Source of the DNA: JBLNBN01 sp050260015
Lineage (GTDB): Bacteria > Bacteroidota > Ignavibacteria > Kapaibacteriales > UBA2268
Direction of reading: 5' to 3'
Assembly: GCA_050260015.1 (NCBI GenBank)
Contig: JBLNBN010000027.1
Location: forward strand, 1 to 8,820
DNA length: 8,820 nt
This document shows positions 1 to 6,555 of this stretch, piece after piece (within the stretch, counting starts at the first letter, position 1; every line of letters begins with the position of its first letter). The notes beneath the pieces were generated by a model. That model worked only from the letters and a program-made list of their open reading frames with translations, was not told where the DNA came from and did no database searches. The translations under genes were made by a program, and so were the position numbers.

Positions 1-431
1 ACGTCCTTGAACTTATCGCGAAGGTCGAGCGCGTTCCAAATGACGCAGCGGAGCGGAGGCAGCGCGATACCGCCCGCTATGAAGATAAGGCTCTTGCCGG
101 CCCAATCCTCTATAGGGAAAGTATTGCCATAGGGGCCGCGGAACCCGATCAGGTCGCCTTCTTCGCAGTTGGCTAAAGCTTCAGTGACGCGCCCGGTCTG
201 GCGGAAGGTGCATTCGATATAACCTTTACGCGTAGGCGAGCTGGCTATACAGAACGTGCTCTCGCCCTCGCCGAATATCGAATACTCGCCGAACTGCCCG
301 GCTTTAAAGTTGAATTTAGCCTCGTCCTCCGGGTTAACGAACGCGAGGCGGTACGTTTTAACGAGCGGAGCCTCGTTCGTTATCTTTTCTATTCTCATTA
401 TGTACGGGATGTACATATTTACAAATTGCAT
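1..431 (-). CDS. flxA: FlxA, FAD/NAD(P)H-binding oxidoreductase subunit (partial, 3' end outside window)
   Basis: The 143 complete codons seen here form the N-terminal part of a ferredoxin-reductase-type flavoprotein, like the FAD/NAD subunit of anaerobic sulfite reductase (AsrB) and the gamma subunits of NAD(P)-linked hydrogenases. An FAD-binding beta-barrel covers about residues 10-105. Its visible motifs are GQFGEYSIFGEGE (residues 45-57), IASSP (62-66) and the RGPYGN turn (98-103). The NAD(P) Rossmann domain begins at IFIAGGIALPPLR (116-128), whose FIAGGIAL-PPLR pattern is typical of the family. The usual length is about 270-280 residues, so the rest of the nucleotide domain and the C-terminal cysteine cluster lie beyond the left edge. 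The ATG abuts the flxB stop (TAAATG), and a GGAGGCG ribosome site lies inside the end of flxB at 435-441, which fixes the start. Inferred role: oxidises NADH and feeds electrons into FlxB/FlxC. NADPH as donor cannot be excluded. Confidence 0.88.
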   Translation of the reverse strand, partial: MQFVNMYIPYIMRIEKITNEAPLVKTYRLAFVNPEDEAKFNFKAGQFGEYSIFGEGESTFCIASSPTRKGYIECTFRQTGRVTEALANCEEGDLIGFRGPYGNTFPIEDWAGKSLIFIAGGIALPPLRCVIWNALDLRDKFKD

Positions 432-1442
432 TTACGCCTCCAATAAATTCGTTATGTGCGAGAGTATATTCATGCCCGCCGGGCAAGCGCGGGCGCAGCG
501 GCCGCACCCGACGCAGCTGACCGCGCCGAGATTGTCGACCGAGTATTTGAATTTGTGCAAAACGCGATGGCGCCAGCGTTCGTGCTGGGCGTGCCGCGGG
601 TTGTGCCCCGACGCGTGGAGCGTGAAGAGAGGCTGCGCGCAGGCGTCCCAAATCCTATAGCGGGAGCCGCCCTTTGGCGTCGTCTCGTCCTGGATGTCGA
701 AGCAGGTGCAGGTCGGGCAGCTAAACGCGCACGCGCCGCAAGCGAGGCATGCGAGAGCGTGCTCGTTCCACTTCTTTTCTTTGTACATATCCATTCCGCG
801 CGCGGTCAATTGCGCCGCGTCGAATGCGACGGGCACGTCCGCCACGTAATGCGTTTTGCTTATCATTTCCGTGGCTTCGAAGAGCGCGGCGGATTTATTG
901 ATAAGCGCGTCGCCTTTATCGGAAACGCTCTCGACGTAGAACTTGCCGTCGCCTATATCGGTAAAGGTAAGATCGGAGCCGCGCGTGGAGCCGGGCGAAA
1001 GCCCTACCGACGTACAGAAGCAGTATTCGTCGCTCTTCTTGCAGGAGAGCGCGATTAACGTTGTTTTCTCGAGCCGCATAGCGAAGTGGTAATCGGGATT
1101 TTCCTTGAGGAAGAAGTCCTTCATATACTCGAAAGCCGCCGCATCGCAGGGGCGAACGCCGAAAATTACCGTCTCGGGAATATTCAGCGCGCCGTCTTTC
1201 GTCAATATATCTCCGCCTTTCACTATAAAATGGAAGAGTTCCTCAGTGCGCGGGAAGACCTGCGACTTTGCCGAGAGAACAGTTTGCACGAAATCGAACT
1301 CGACTTCCGAAAGCGATTTAACAGGAGCGAAGTAGAATTTGGCTCCTTTCTTGCGCGGAGCGATAACTTGTTTCCCGCTCTTTATTAATTCCTCGAAGAG
1401 CTTGGCGAGATTGTCGCGTGCGATTAGTTTTAGTTGTGCCAT
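432..1442 (-). CDS. flxB: FlxB, 4Fe-4S dicluster electron-transfer subunit (AsrA/hydrogenase-beta-like)
   Basis: This 336-residue cytoplasmic iron-sulfur protein resembles AsrA of anaerobic sulfite reductase and the beta subunits of sulfhydrogenase-type hydrogenases. It would relay electrons between the flavoprotein FlxA and the FlxC/FlxD/HdrA side of the complex. The N-terminal domain carries GVRPCDAAAF (residues 95-104) and a CFCTSVGLSPG segment (141-151), both typical of this family. The C-terminal part has two ferredoxin-type motifs. The first is C232-x2-C235-x2-C238-x3-C242, followed by C245 and C247 (CPTCTC). The second is C310-x2-C313-x2-C316-x3-C320-P. Between them lie C268 and a His/Arg-rich stretch (residues 280-298), also usual for the family. 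The gene starts four bases after the flxC stop, with an AAGG site at 1450-1453 inside the end of flxC, and it abuts flxA downstream. No motif is missing. The family is clear; the name FlxB rests on the operon context. Confidence 0.87.
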   Translation of the reverse strand: MAQLKLIARDNLAKLFEELIKSGKQVIAPRKKGAKFYFAPVKSLSEVEFDFVQTVLSAKSQVFPRTEELFHFIVKGGDILTKDGALNIPETVIFGVRPCDAAAFEYMKDFFLKENPDYHFAMRLEKTTLIALSCKKSDEYCFCTSVGLSPGSTRGSDLTFTDIGDGKFYVESVSDKGDALINKSAALFEATEMISKTHYVADVPVAFDAAQLTARGMDMYKEKKWNEHALACLACGACAFSCPTCTCFDIQDETTPKGGSRYRIWDACAQPLFTLHASGHNPRHAQHERWRHRVLHKFKYSVDNLGAVSCVGCGRCARACPAGMNILSHITNLLEA

Positions 1443-1446
1443 AATT

Positions 1447-2250
1447 CTACCTTATGAAATTTTCATTATCGTTGTCTTTAAAGATTCCGAGGGCGTAGTC
1501 GGGTTTCGCCGTCATACCAGCCGCCTGGCCGAACGTTTCCTGGGTGAAATCGTTTAGCATGAGCGAGAATAGTCCCACGGGAATTTCCACGGGGCAAGCG
1601 CGCGCGCATTCGCCGCAACCAATGCAGCGGCCTGCGAGGTGCATGGCGCGAACCATGTGCCACTCGAGATTTCCCTGCGCGTGCGTCGGCACGGGGATCC
1701 ATTGCGGTTTGTTGACCTCGACGGCGCACTGCGTGCAATAGCAAAGCGGACATACCGAGCGGCAGGCGTAGCAGCGAACGCAATTCGCCATTTCCTTCGT
1801 CCAGTACTCCCAACGCGCCTCGCGAGGCATCTCGTCGATTTGCGCAATCCTTTGACGCGCCATTGCGGCTATATCGGGGAACGGGTTTTTAAGGAAATTT
1901 TCCATCTCGGCGAAAGTCGAAAGCTCGAGTATCTCCCCTTGCGGAGTTGCTACCAGAGCGATAACTTTCCCCTCCGCTAATTGATTTTCCGCGGCCAACT
2001 GCAAAATGGATTTAATAGCCGGCATAGTCGCCTGTATCCCAACCTTTGGGATAGATTTTATCTCTTTTTTATTTAAGTAAACCGCGAGATTGCGAATGCA
2101 GCGTTCGTCGGCGATAAAGTTATCGGAGAATTCCGCACCGGCGGCGAAGTAAGGCTTTACCTTCCCCGCGACGCCCTCGGCGTAGCCGATCATGAAATCG
2201 ATTTTGCCTGCGCTAAAGAGCGATTTGATTTTTTCAATTATCTTAGACAT
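1447..2250 (-). CDS. flxC: FlxC, 4Fe-4S dicluster iron-sulfur subunit
   Basis: A 267-residue iron-sulfur protein with no signal peptide or membrane segment. Residues 1-145 form an alpha/beta region without metal-binding motifs; it has only C51. The C-terminal half carries two ferredoxin motifs. The first is C157-x2-C160-x2-C163-x3-C167-P, followed at once by C170, C172 and C175 (LCYCTQC). The second is C209-x2-C212-x2-C215-x3-C219-P. The extended first motif (CVRCYACRSVCPLCYC) is the form seen in FlxC-like proteins and in beta subunits of methanogen formate dehydrogenase and F420-linked enzymes, so it is not an anomaly. Inferred role: passes electrons from FlxAB to the [2Fe-2S] of FlxD. The ATG overlaps the end of flxD by 8 bases, with a strong GGAGGAA site in the flxD coding end. 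The family is well supported; assignment as FlxC rests on position in the operon. Confidence 0.85.
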   Translation of the reverse strand: MSKIIEKIKSLFSAGKIDFMIGYAEGVAGKVKPYFAAGAEFSDNFIADERCIRNLAVYLNKKEIKSIPKVGIQATMPAIKSILQLAAENQLAEGKVIALVATPQGEILELSTFAEMENFLKNPFPDIAAMARQRIAQIDEMPREARWEYWTKEMANCVRCYACRSVCPLCYCTQCAVEVNKPQWIPVPTHAQGNLEWHMVRAMHLAGRCIGCGECARACPVEIPVGLFSLMLNDFTQETFGQAAGMTAKPDYALGIFKDNDNENFIR

Positions 2251-2263
2251 ATACTTCCTCCTC
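2243..2263 (-). promoter_or_regulatory. Translational-coupling junction flxD/flxC
   Basis: Read on the minus strand, GGAGGAAGTATATGTCTAAG contains the ribosome site (GGAGGAA), the flxC start (ATG) and the flxD stop (TAA) in an 8-base overlap, ATGTCTAA. Ribosomes ending flxD stop essentially on the flxC start. It matches the hdrA/flxD junction in 18 of 20 bases. Confidence 0.75.
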
Positions 2264-2701
2264 GAGACCGCCTATGCCCATCTCGGCAAGCTTGCCGTAT
2301 TCAAGGCATGGACCGAGCTTCTTTATTTCGTCGGTGACTTCGTTAACGAGCGCGCCCCACTTTGCGCCTTCGGCCGCGCTCACCCAGGAGAAGAATACCC
2401 TATTGCTATCGAAGCCGACGAACTCGAGCAAGCGCTTGAAGACCATCCAGCGCCTGCGGGCGTGGAAGTTGCCCGAGGTGTAGTGGCAGTCGTTCGGGTG
2501 GCAACCCGATACGATAACGCCGTCCGCGCCGGACGCGAAAGCTTTGAGAATCAACATAAAATCTATTCTGCCGGTGCAGGGGAACCGTATTATTTTCACG
2601 TTCGAGGCGTATTTGACGCGGCTCGTGCCGGCGAGATCAGCCCCCGCGTACGTGCACCAATTGCAGACGAATGCGGTGATTTTCGGTTCAAACTCAGACA
2701 T
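2243..2701 (-). CDS. flxD: FlxD, MvhD-type [2Fe-2S] adaptor protein
   Basis: A 152-residue protein of the MvhD family, the small iron-sulfur subunit that in methanogens docks hydrogenase onto HdrA. The family signature is plain: C13-x2-C16 in FVCNWCTYAGAD (11-22), C42 in RFPCTGRID (39-47), and C67/C72 in SGCHPNDCHY (65-74). These give the cysteines expected for one [2Fe-2S] cluster. Here the partner is the NADH module FlxABC, not a hydrogenase: no NiFe or FeFe hydrogenase gene is present in the window. It should transfer electrons from FlxC to the bifurcating FAD of HdrA. The gene overlaps hdrA by 8 bases upstream and flxC by 8 bases downstream, and the two junctions are almost the same sequence. 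The length fits the family. The acidic C-terminal end (GLEEEVYV) doubles as the ribosome site of flxC. Confidence 0.9.
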   Translation of the reverse strand: MSEFEPKITAFVCNWCTYAGADLAGTSRVKYASNVKIIRFPCTGRIDFMLILKAFASGADGVIVSGCHPNDCHYTSGNFHARRRWMVFKRLLEFVGFDSNRVFFSWVSAAEGAKWGALVNEVTDEIKKLGPCLEYGKLAEMGIGGLEEEVYV

Positions 2702-2714
2702 ATTCTTCCTCCAT
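2694..2714 (-). promoter_or_regulatory. Translational-coupling junction hdrA/flxD
   Basis: On the minus strand GGAGGAAGAATATGTCTGAG holds the flxD ribosome site, the flxD ATG and the hdrA TGA in an 8-base overlap, ATGTCTGA. It has nearly the same sequence and geometry as the flxD/flxC junction, so flxD translation is probably coupled to hdrA. Confidence 0.75.
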
Positions 2715-4712
2715 TTGATTCATTAACGACATTACCTCGGCGTAGACCTGCTTATTGGAGTAGCCGTGTATGTCTATCGATTTCGAGCGGCAGAGCGCGA
2801 CGCAAGTGCCGCAGCCCTGGCAAAGCCCGGGATTGATCTTCGCGACCGTCTTTATAACGCTGCCGTCGCGTCCCTTTATTTCTTCTTTTTCTATAGCTAA
2901 GTACGGGCAGACCGTCTGGCAGAGGAAGCACCCCACGCAAGTCGAGAACTGCGGAGGAGCGCAACGATTGACTTCAGCGATTAGCGGTTCGCGCGTCAGC
3001 TCGTCTTTTGCGAAGAGCACGATCGCTTTTGCGGCCGCGCCGGAAGCCTGCGCCACGGAGTCCGGAATGTCGCGCGGGGATTGGCAAGCGCCCGCAAGCA
3101 TTATGCCCGCGGTGTTCGTCTCGACCGGCTTTAATTTCGGATGCGCCTCGGCGAAGAAGTGATGCTGATCGTAGCTTATGTGCATCTTTTGCGCGATTGA
3201 TTCGGAGTCGTCGTTGGCAGTCATAGCGGTCGCCAAAACGACCATATCGGCTTCGATTTCCATGGGGTAGGAGCCTAACAAAGTATCCGCTCCGCGAACG
3301 ATCAGCTTGCCGTCCCGTTCGTAAATCTTGGAAACTCTGCTGCGGATGTACTTGACGCCGTCCTCTTCGATGGCGCGGCGAACGAATTCGTCGTAGTTCT
3401 TTCCGCCCGCGCGTATATCCATATAGAATACGTAGGCGTCGCCCTCGTGCACTTTGTGCTTGTAGAGCATGGCGTGCTTAGCGGTGTACATACAGCATAT
3501 CTTCGAGCAGTATTCGATTCCCTTTTCGGGGTCGCGCGAGCCCGCGCAAGCTACGAACACTATCTTTTCGGGCTTCTTCCCGTCCGAGGGGCGGCGAATC
3601 TCGCCAAGAGTCGGACCCGAAGCGGACGCGAGACGCTCGAACTGAAGTCCCGTGATAACGTCTTTATACTTACCGTAGCCGTACTCGGGGAAGTAATCCG
3701 TGCCGAGCAGATCGTATCCCGTAGCTGCGACTATCGCGCCCACGTCGACAGTGATGATCTCGTCTTCCTGGTCGAATTTAATCGCGCCCGCGGGGCATAT
3801 CTTTTCGCAAAGTTTGCATTTTCCTTTAATAAAATAAGTGCAATGCTCGCGGTCGATAACGGGTTTGTTCGGTACGGCCTGCGGGAACGGGACATAAATA
3901 GCGGGACGCGTTCCCAGCCCGGCGTTGAATTCGTCTGGTATCTTCTTCATGGGGCATTTCTGCATACACTCGGAGCATCCCGTGCAGAGCTTTTCGTCCA
4001 CGCTGCGCGCTTTCTTGCGTATCTTAACTTTAAAGTTGCCGATAAATCCGTCGACCGCTTCGAGCTCGGAATAGGTATGGAGCGTTATCAGCGGGTGCTG
4101 GGCCACTTCCACCATTCGAGGCGTTAAAATACACTGCGAGCAGTCGAGCGTCGGGAACGTCTCGGAGAGCTGGGACATGTGCCCGCCAATCGAGGGGCTG
4201 CGCTCTATCATTATTACTTTATGCCCGGCGTTGGCAATATCCAAAGCCGCCTGTATGCCCGCGATGCCGCCGCCGATAACGAGCGCGGTCTTAGTGACGG
4301 GCACTTTTATCGGGTCGAGCGGCGTGTTGCGCTTTACTTTTTCGACCAGCATCTTGACGATGCGGGAAGCTTTGTCGGTCGTGGCGTCCTCTTTTGGATG
4401 CACCCACGAGCAGTGCTCGCGGAGATTCGCCATCTCGCAGAGGTACGGGTTCAATCCAGCTTCCGAGCACGCGCGGCGGAACGTCGGCTCGTGCATACGC
4501 GGAGAGCAAGCCGCAACTACGACGCCCGTGAGGTTATGCTTTTGGATAGCCTCCTTGATCATAGTCTGGCCCGGGTCCGAGCACATATACTTATAATCTA
4601 TTGAAACTGCCACGCCGGGAAGGCGCGAAGCTCTTTCGGCCACTTTGCCGCAATCCACCGTCGCGCCTATATTTTCGCCGCAATGGCAAACAAATACTCC
4701 AATTCTTGCCAT
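2694..4712 (-). CDS. hdrA: HdrA, FAD- and iron-sulfur-containing electron-bifurcating subunit
   Basis: A 672-residue HdrA of normal length for the single-unit form. Domains in order: an N-terminal iron-sulfur domain (about 1-130) with C9, C11, C21, C44, C69, C92 and C101; a thioredoxin-reductase-like FAD domain beginning at VIGGGIAGIQAALDIANAG (145-163), with the CSQC motif at 191-194; an inserted ferredoxin domain with C243/C246/C249/C253 and C291/C299/C302/C306; the second half of the flavin domain, with ACAGSRD (388-394), CSKICC (402-407) and the AGACQSPRDIPDSV segment (540-553); and a C-terminal two-cluster ferredoxin with C592/C595/C598/C602 and C631/C634/C637/C641. In the known complex the FAD splits electron pairs between ferredoxin and a disulfide. 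C389 sits where some homologues carry selenocysteine. The last motif reads C641-Arg and not C-Pro. The start is fixed by AAAGGAGG at 4721-4728, with 8 bases to the ATG. Confidence 0.95.
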   Translation of the reverse strand: MARIGVFVCHCGENIGATVDCGKVAERASRLPGVAVSIDYKYMCSDPGQTMIKEAIQKHNLTGVVVAACSPRMHEPTFRRACSEAGLNPYLCEMANLREHCSWVHPKEDATTDKASRIVKMLVEKVKRNTPLDPIKVPVTKTALVIGGGIAGIQAALDIANAGHKVIMIERSPSIGGHMSQLSETFPTLDCSQCILTPRMVEVAQHPLITLHTYSELEAVDGFIGNFKVKIRKKARSVDEKLCTGCSECMQKCPMKKIPDEFNAGLGTRPAIYVPFPQAVPNKPVIDREHCTYFIKGKCKLCEKICPAGAIKFDQEDEIITVDVGAIVAATGYDLLGTDYFPEYGYGKYKDVITGLQFERLASASGPTLGEIRRPSDGKKPEKIVFVACAGSRDPEKGIEYCSKICCMYTAKHAMLYKHKVHEGDAYVFYMDIRAGGKNYDEFVRRAIEEDGVKYIRSRVSKIYERDGKLIVRGADTLLGSYPMEIEADMVVLATAMTANDDSESIAQKMHISYDQHHFFAEAHPKLKPVETNTAGIMLAGACQSPRDIPDSVAQASGAAAKAIVLFAKDELTREPLIAEVNRCAPPQFSTCVGCFLCQTVCPYLAIEKEEIKGRDGSVIKTVAKINPGLCQGCGTCVALCRSKSIDIHGYSNKQVYAEVMSLMNQMEEEYV

Positions 4713-4715
4713 GTC

Positions 4716-5627
4716 TTAAGCCTCCTTTCCGTTTTGTGCGGGAACGCCGTCCAAAATCGCGGCTTTATTCTTATTTATAGAGATAAGAGATTGCGCGTCG
4801 ACAAAGTGCTTGCCAAGCCCCAGTTTCGAGGATTCCAATCCCAGAGCCATTCCAATCGCCTGCGTAATGTAAATCACCGGGACTTCGGAATTGGTTTTCA
4901 GGTAGGCATTTATCTCAGGGCGGCGCATATCTAAATTAGATTGGCACATCGGGCAAGCGACGACTATCGCTTCGGCGCCGCGATGAATTGCGTCGCCAAG
5001 TATCTTACCGGAGAGCGCGCCGACGATGTCGGTGCGAGCGATAGAGAGGCTCGCGCCGCAGCATTCCGTCTTGTAGCCCCAGTCGATAGGCTGAGCGCCC
5101 AATGCTTTCATTATATTCTCCAACGCCATGGGGTCCTCGAATCGCTCGAACTGCATTAATTCCTTCGGGCGGACGAGCAAGCAGCCGTAGTAGCAGGCCG
5201 TCTTCTTCTCGAATTTCGAAACGACTTTCGAAGGAAGTTCGGGAAGTATTCTCTTATTCAGGAATTCAATTACGCTTATTGGCTTAGCCGTGCCGGCGAG
5301 CGGCATTTCTATTATATTTTCAATTTTCTTGCGAAGCGCGTCGTCCTTTTTAATAGAATCGTAAGCGGAGTACAATCTATTAAAGCAAGCGGCGCAAGGC
5401 GTCAGGAACTCCTCGAAGCCCTGCTTCTCGGCCAGCGCAAGCGACCGCGCCGGAAGAGCTAAAGCGAGAGTATGATTAAGGTTGTGAGCCGCGGTGGCGC
5501 CGCAGCAATTCCAATCCTTGATCTCCTCGAGTTCCATCCCGAAAACTTTTAATACTTCCTCAAGGGAAGTAGCGTATTCAACGGCCGTTCCTAAAAGCGA
5601 ACAGCCTGGGAAATAACCTATTTTCAT
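4716..5627 (-). CDS. hdrB: HdrB, disulfide-reducing subunit with two CCG domains
   Basis: A 303-residue HdrB, the catalytic subunit that reduces a disulfide at two non-cubane [4Fe-4S] clusters. Both CCG (cysteine-rich) domains are complete. The first has C9 (YFPGCSL), C41-C42-G and C78-x2-C81. The second has C145/C149 (ACYYGC), C189-C190-G and C225-x2-C228. All cysteines expected for both non-cubane clusters are therefore present, so the protein should be catalytically competent. The length matches the family. The ATG overlaps the hdrC stop by four bases (ATGA) and is preceded by AGGAGGAG, which fixes the start; hdrA begins three bases after its stop. The natural substrate is not shown. In methanogens it is CoM-S-S-CoB, and in sulfate reducers the DsrC trisulfide/disulfide has been proposed. 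Neither is indicated here. Confidence 0.94.
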   Translation of the reverse strand: MKIGYFPGCSLLGTAVEYATSLEEVLKVFGMELEEIKDWNCCGATAAHNLNHTLALALPARSLALAEKQGFEEFLTPCAACFNRLYSAYDSIKKDDALRKKIENIIEMPLAGTAKPISVIEFLNKRILPELPSKVVSKFEKKTACYYGCLLVRPKELMQFERFEDPMALENIMKALGAQPIDWGYKTECCGASLSIARTDIVGALSGKILGDAIHRGAEAIVVACPMCQSNLDMRRPEINAYLKTNSEVPVIYITQAIGMALGLESSKLGLGKHFVDAQSLISINKNKAAILDGVPAQNGKEA

Positions 5628-6199
5628 GCTTTCTCCTCCTGCGCGGCGCGCTCGAAAATGCGAGCGATCGCTTCGCGATTGTGAACCCTGTGGGGGAAGA
5701 ATTTCAATTTGCCTTTCGCGAGCATCTTGGGGGCGAGCGCGACGTCCTGCATTAAGTGGAGCGTGCGCATCTTATATCCAAGGATAAGCCCGAACTCGAA
5801 GGAGCGCCCGTTAGATTCGATAGAATCTAAGAAAGCGCGATGAAAGGCGACAATATCTTTCGCCCGTGGATGAACTTTGCCAAGCTTCGCCGATTCGGCC
5901 CGGAGCGCGTCCATAGCCGAGGGCAAATCGACCCCTTGCGGGCATCGCGAGACGCACGTTTGGCAGCCGAGGCAGAGCCAAATCATTTCCGAACCGAGAG
6001 CGCGCTCCTCGAGCTCGGGTATGTCGAGCTGAAGCATGCGCAGTATCTGGTTCGGAGCGACTTCCGATTCCCCTGCGACGGGGCAGCCCGCCGAGCACTT
6101 ACCGCATTGGTAGCAATCGGCTACGCTGCAGTGGGCGGCGGCTTCTATCCTCTCTTTTAGGGTTTGTCGGAGACTTTCCGGCTTGTGAGAAGTATGCAT
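5624..6199 (-). CDS. hdrC: HdrC, ferredoxin-like subunit of heterodisulfide reductase
   Basis: A 191-residue HdrC of usual length, which carries electrons from HdrA to the disulfide site of HdrB. Two [4Fe-4S] motifs are seen: C29-x2-C32-x2-C35-x3-C39-P (CYQCGKCSAGCP) and C76-x2-C79-x2-C82-x3-C86-P (CLGCQTCVSRCP). The spacing and the helical linker between them are typical of the family. The C-terminal region (about 95-191) is helical and basic (KGKLKFFPHR) and has no further cysteines. There is no transmembrane segment, so this is a soluble HdrABC type and not the membrane HdrDE type. It is the first gene of the operon. The ATG has an AAAGGA site about 8 bases upstream (around 6208-6213), and no ORF precedes it within about 350 bases. 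Its stop overlaps the hdrB start. Confidence 0.93.
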   Translation of the reverse strand: MHTSHKPESLRQTLKERIEAAAHCSVADCYQCGKCSAGCPVAGESEVAPNQILRMLQLDIPELEERALGSEMIWLCLGCQTCVSRCPQGVDLPSAMDALRAESAKLGKVHPRAKDIVAFHRAFLDSIESNGRSFEFGLILGYKMRTLHLMQDVALAPKMLAKGKLKFFPHRVHNREAIARIFERAAQEEKA

Positions 6200-6503
6200 T
6201 TCTTTGTCCTTTTGTCTGTTCCGCTTTTACTAAAGAATTTTTTATCAGAATACAAATTAAGGCAAAAAGATTAAAGAAAAAAATGATTTTTACCGATTAA
6301 ACCATTGAAATAATTACACTTAACAAAATATCTATTGAGCCTGCGCCAAGTTTATTATTCTCTCCCACTAAACAATAAACGTAAATTAACCGTGTTAATC
6401 GTCGCGATTGCTTATAGGCCCGGGCGTAATATATAGATGGGAATCGACTTTAGATTTATGAATAATTTGCTGCGCGCTAATCCCAGGAACGAAGTCAATA
6501 TGG
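6200..6503 (+). other. Gene-free AT-rich leader of the hdr-flx operon
   Basis: No coding region, tRNA-like or CRISPR-like structure is visible on either strand. The stretch is clearly more AT-rich than the flanking genes, with A/T runs at about 6264-6292. It lies between the terminator of the upstream gene and hdrC, so it should carry the operon promoter, read on the minus strand. I could not assign promoter boxes with confidence: there is no good TTGACA/TATAAT pair at 16-18 bases, and no full Bacteroidota-type TAnnTTTG element. A 15-base palindrome lies at 6385-6399. Confidence 0.5.
6385..6399. promoter_or_regulatory. Palindrome, candidate operator
   Basis: ATTAAC-CGT-GTTAAT is a perfect 6-base inverted repeat with a 3-base centre, about 185 bases upstream of hdrC in the leader. 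Its size suits a dimeric regulator or part of a hairpin, but short palindromes in AT-rich DNA also arise by chance. It does not match the Rex, FNR or CRP consensus as I know them. Confidence 0.25.
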
Positions 6504-6533
6504 AAAAAGCCCGTTTCGGACGAAACAGGCTTT
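6504..6533 (-). terminator. Rho-independent terminator of the secreted-protein gene
   Basis: Read on the minus strand, AAAGCC-U-GUUUC pairs with GAAAC-G-GGCUUU around a GUCC loop. This gives a 12-bp stem with one U-G wobble, ending in a run of five U. It starts about 22 bases after the stop codon at 6556. On the plus strand the wobble becomes a C-A mismatch, so the element fits minus-strand transcription best. Confidence 0.85.
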
Positions 6534-6555
6534 CATTTCAGGAAGAATTCCCGAT

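Noticed and set aside
456..1058. A 200-codon Ala/Arg-rich open frame on the plus strand opposite flxB
   Set aside because: Ala/Arg-rich low-complexity translation is typical of the antisense of GC-rich coding DNA, and flxB itself is well supported.
1951..2250. Idea that FlxC carries an extra, novel cluster because of the CPLCYCTQC run
   Set aside because: The same extended motif occurs in FlxC-like and formate dehydrogenase beta-type proteins, so it is a family trait.
2192..2836. A 214-codon open frame on the plus strand spanning flxC, flxD and hdrA
   Set aside because: It crosses three real genes on the other strand and matches no family pattern I recognise. The stop-free stretch is explained by the codon use of the real genes.
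3447..4127. A 226-codon open frame on the plus strand opposite hdrA
   Set aside because: It is antisense to a clearly conserved HdrA, has no recognisable domain, and its composition follows the opposite-strand GC-rich codons. It is a shadow frame.
6200..6300. Promoter boxes near hdrC (TTGTAT with TAGTAA at 17 bases; TAATTTG resembling a Bacteroidota -7 element)
   Set aside because: Each box matches only about half of its consensus, or lacks a base, in DNA where such words are common by chance.
6303..6326. Possible Rex (NADH-sensing) site around TTGAAAT...TTAACAA
   Set aside because: One half matches TTAACAA, but the other is poor and the spacing is 8 and not 4 bases. It is too weak to call.
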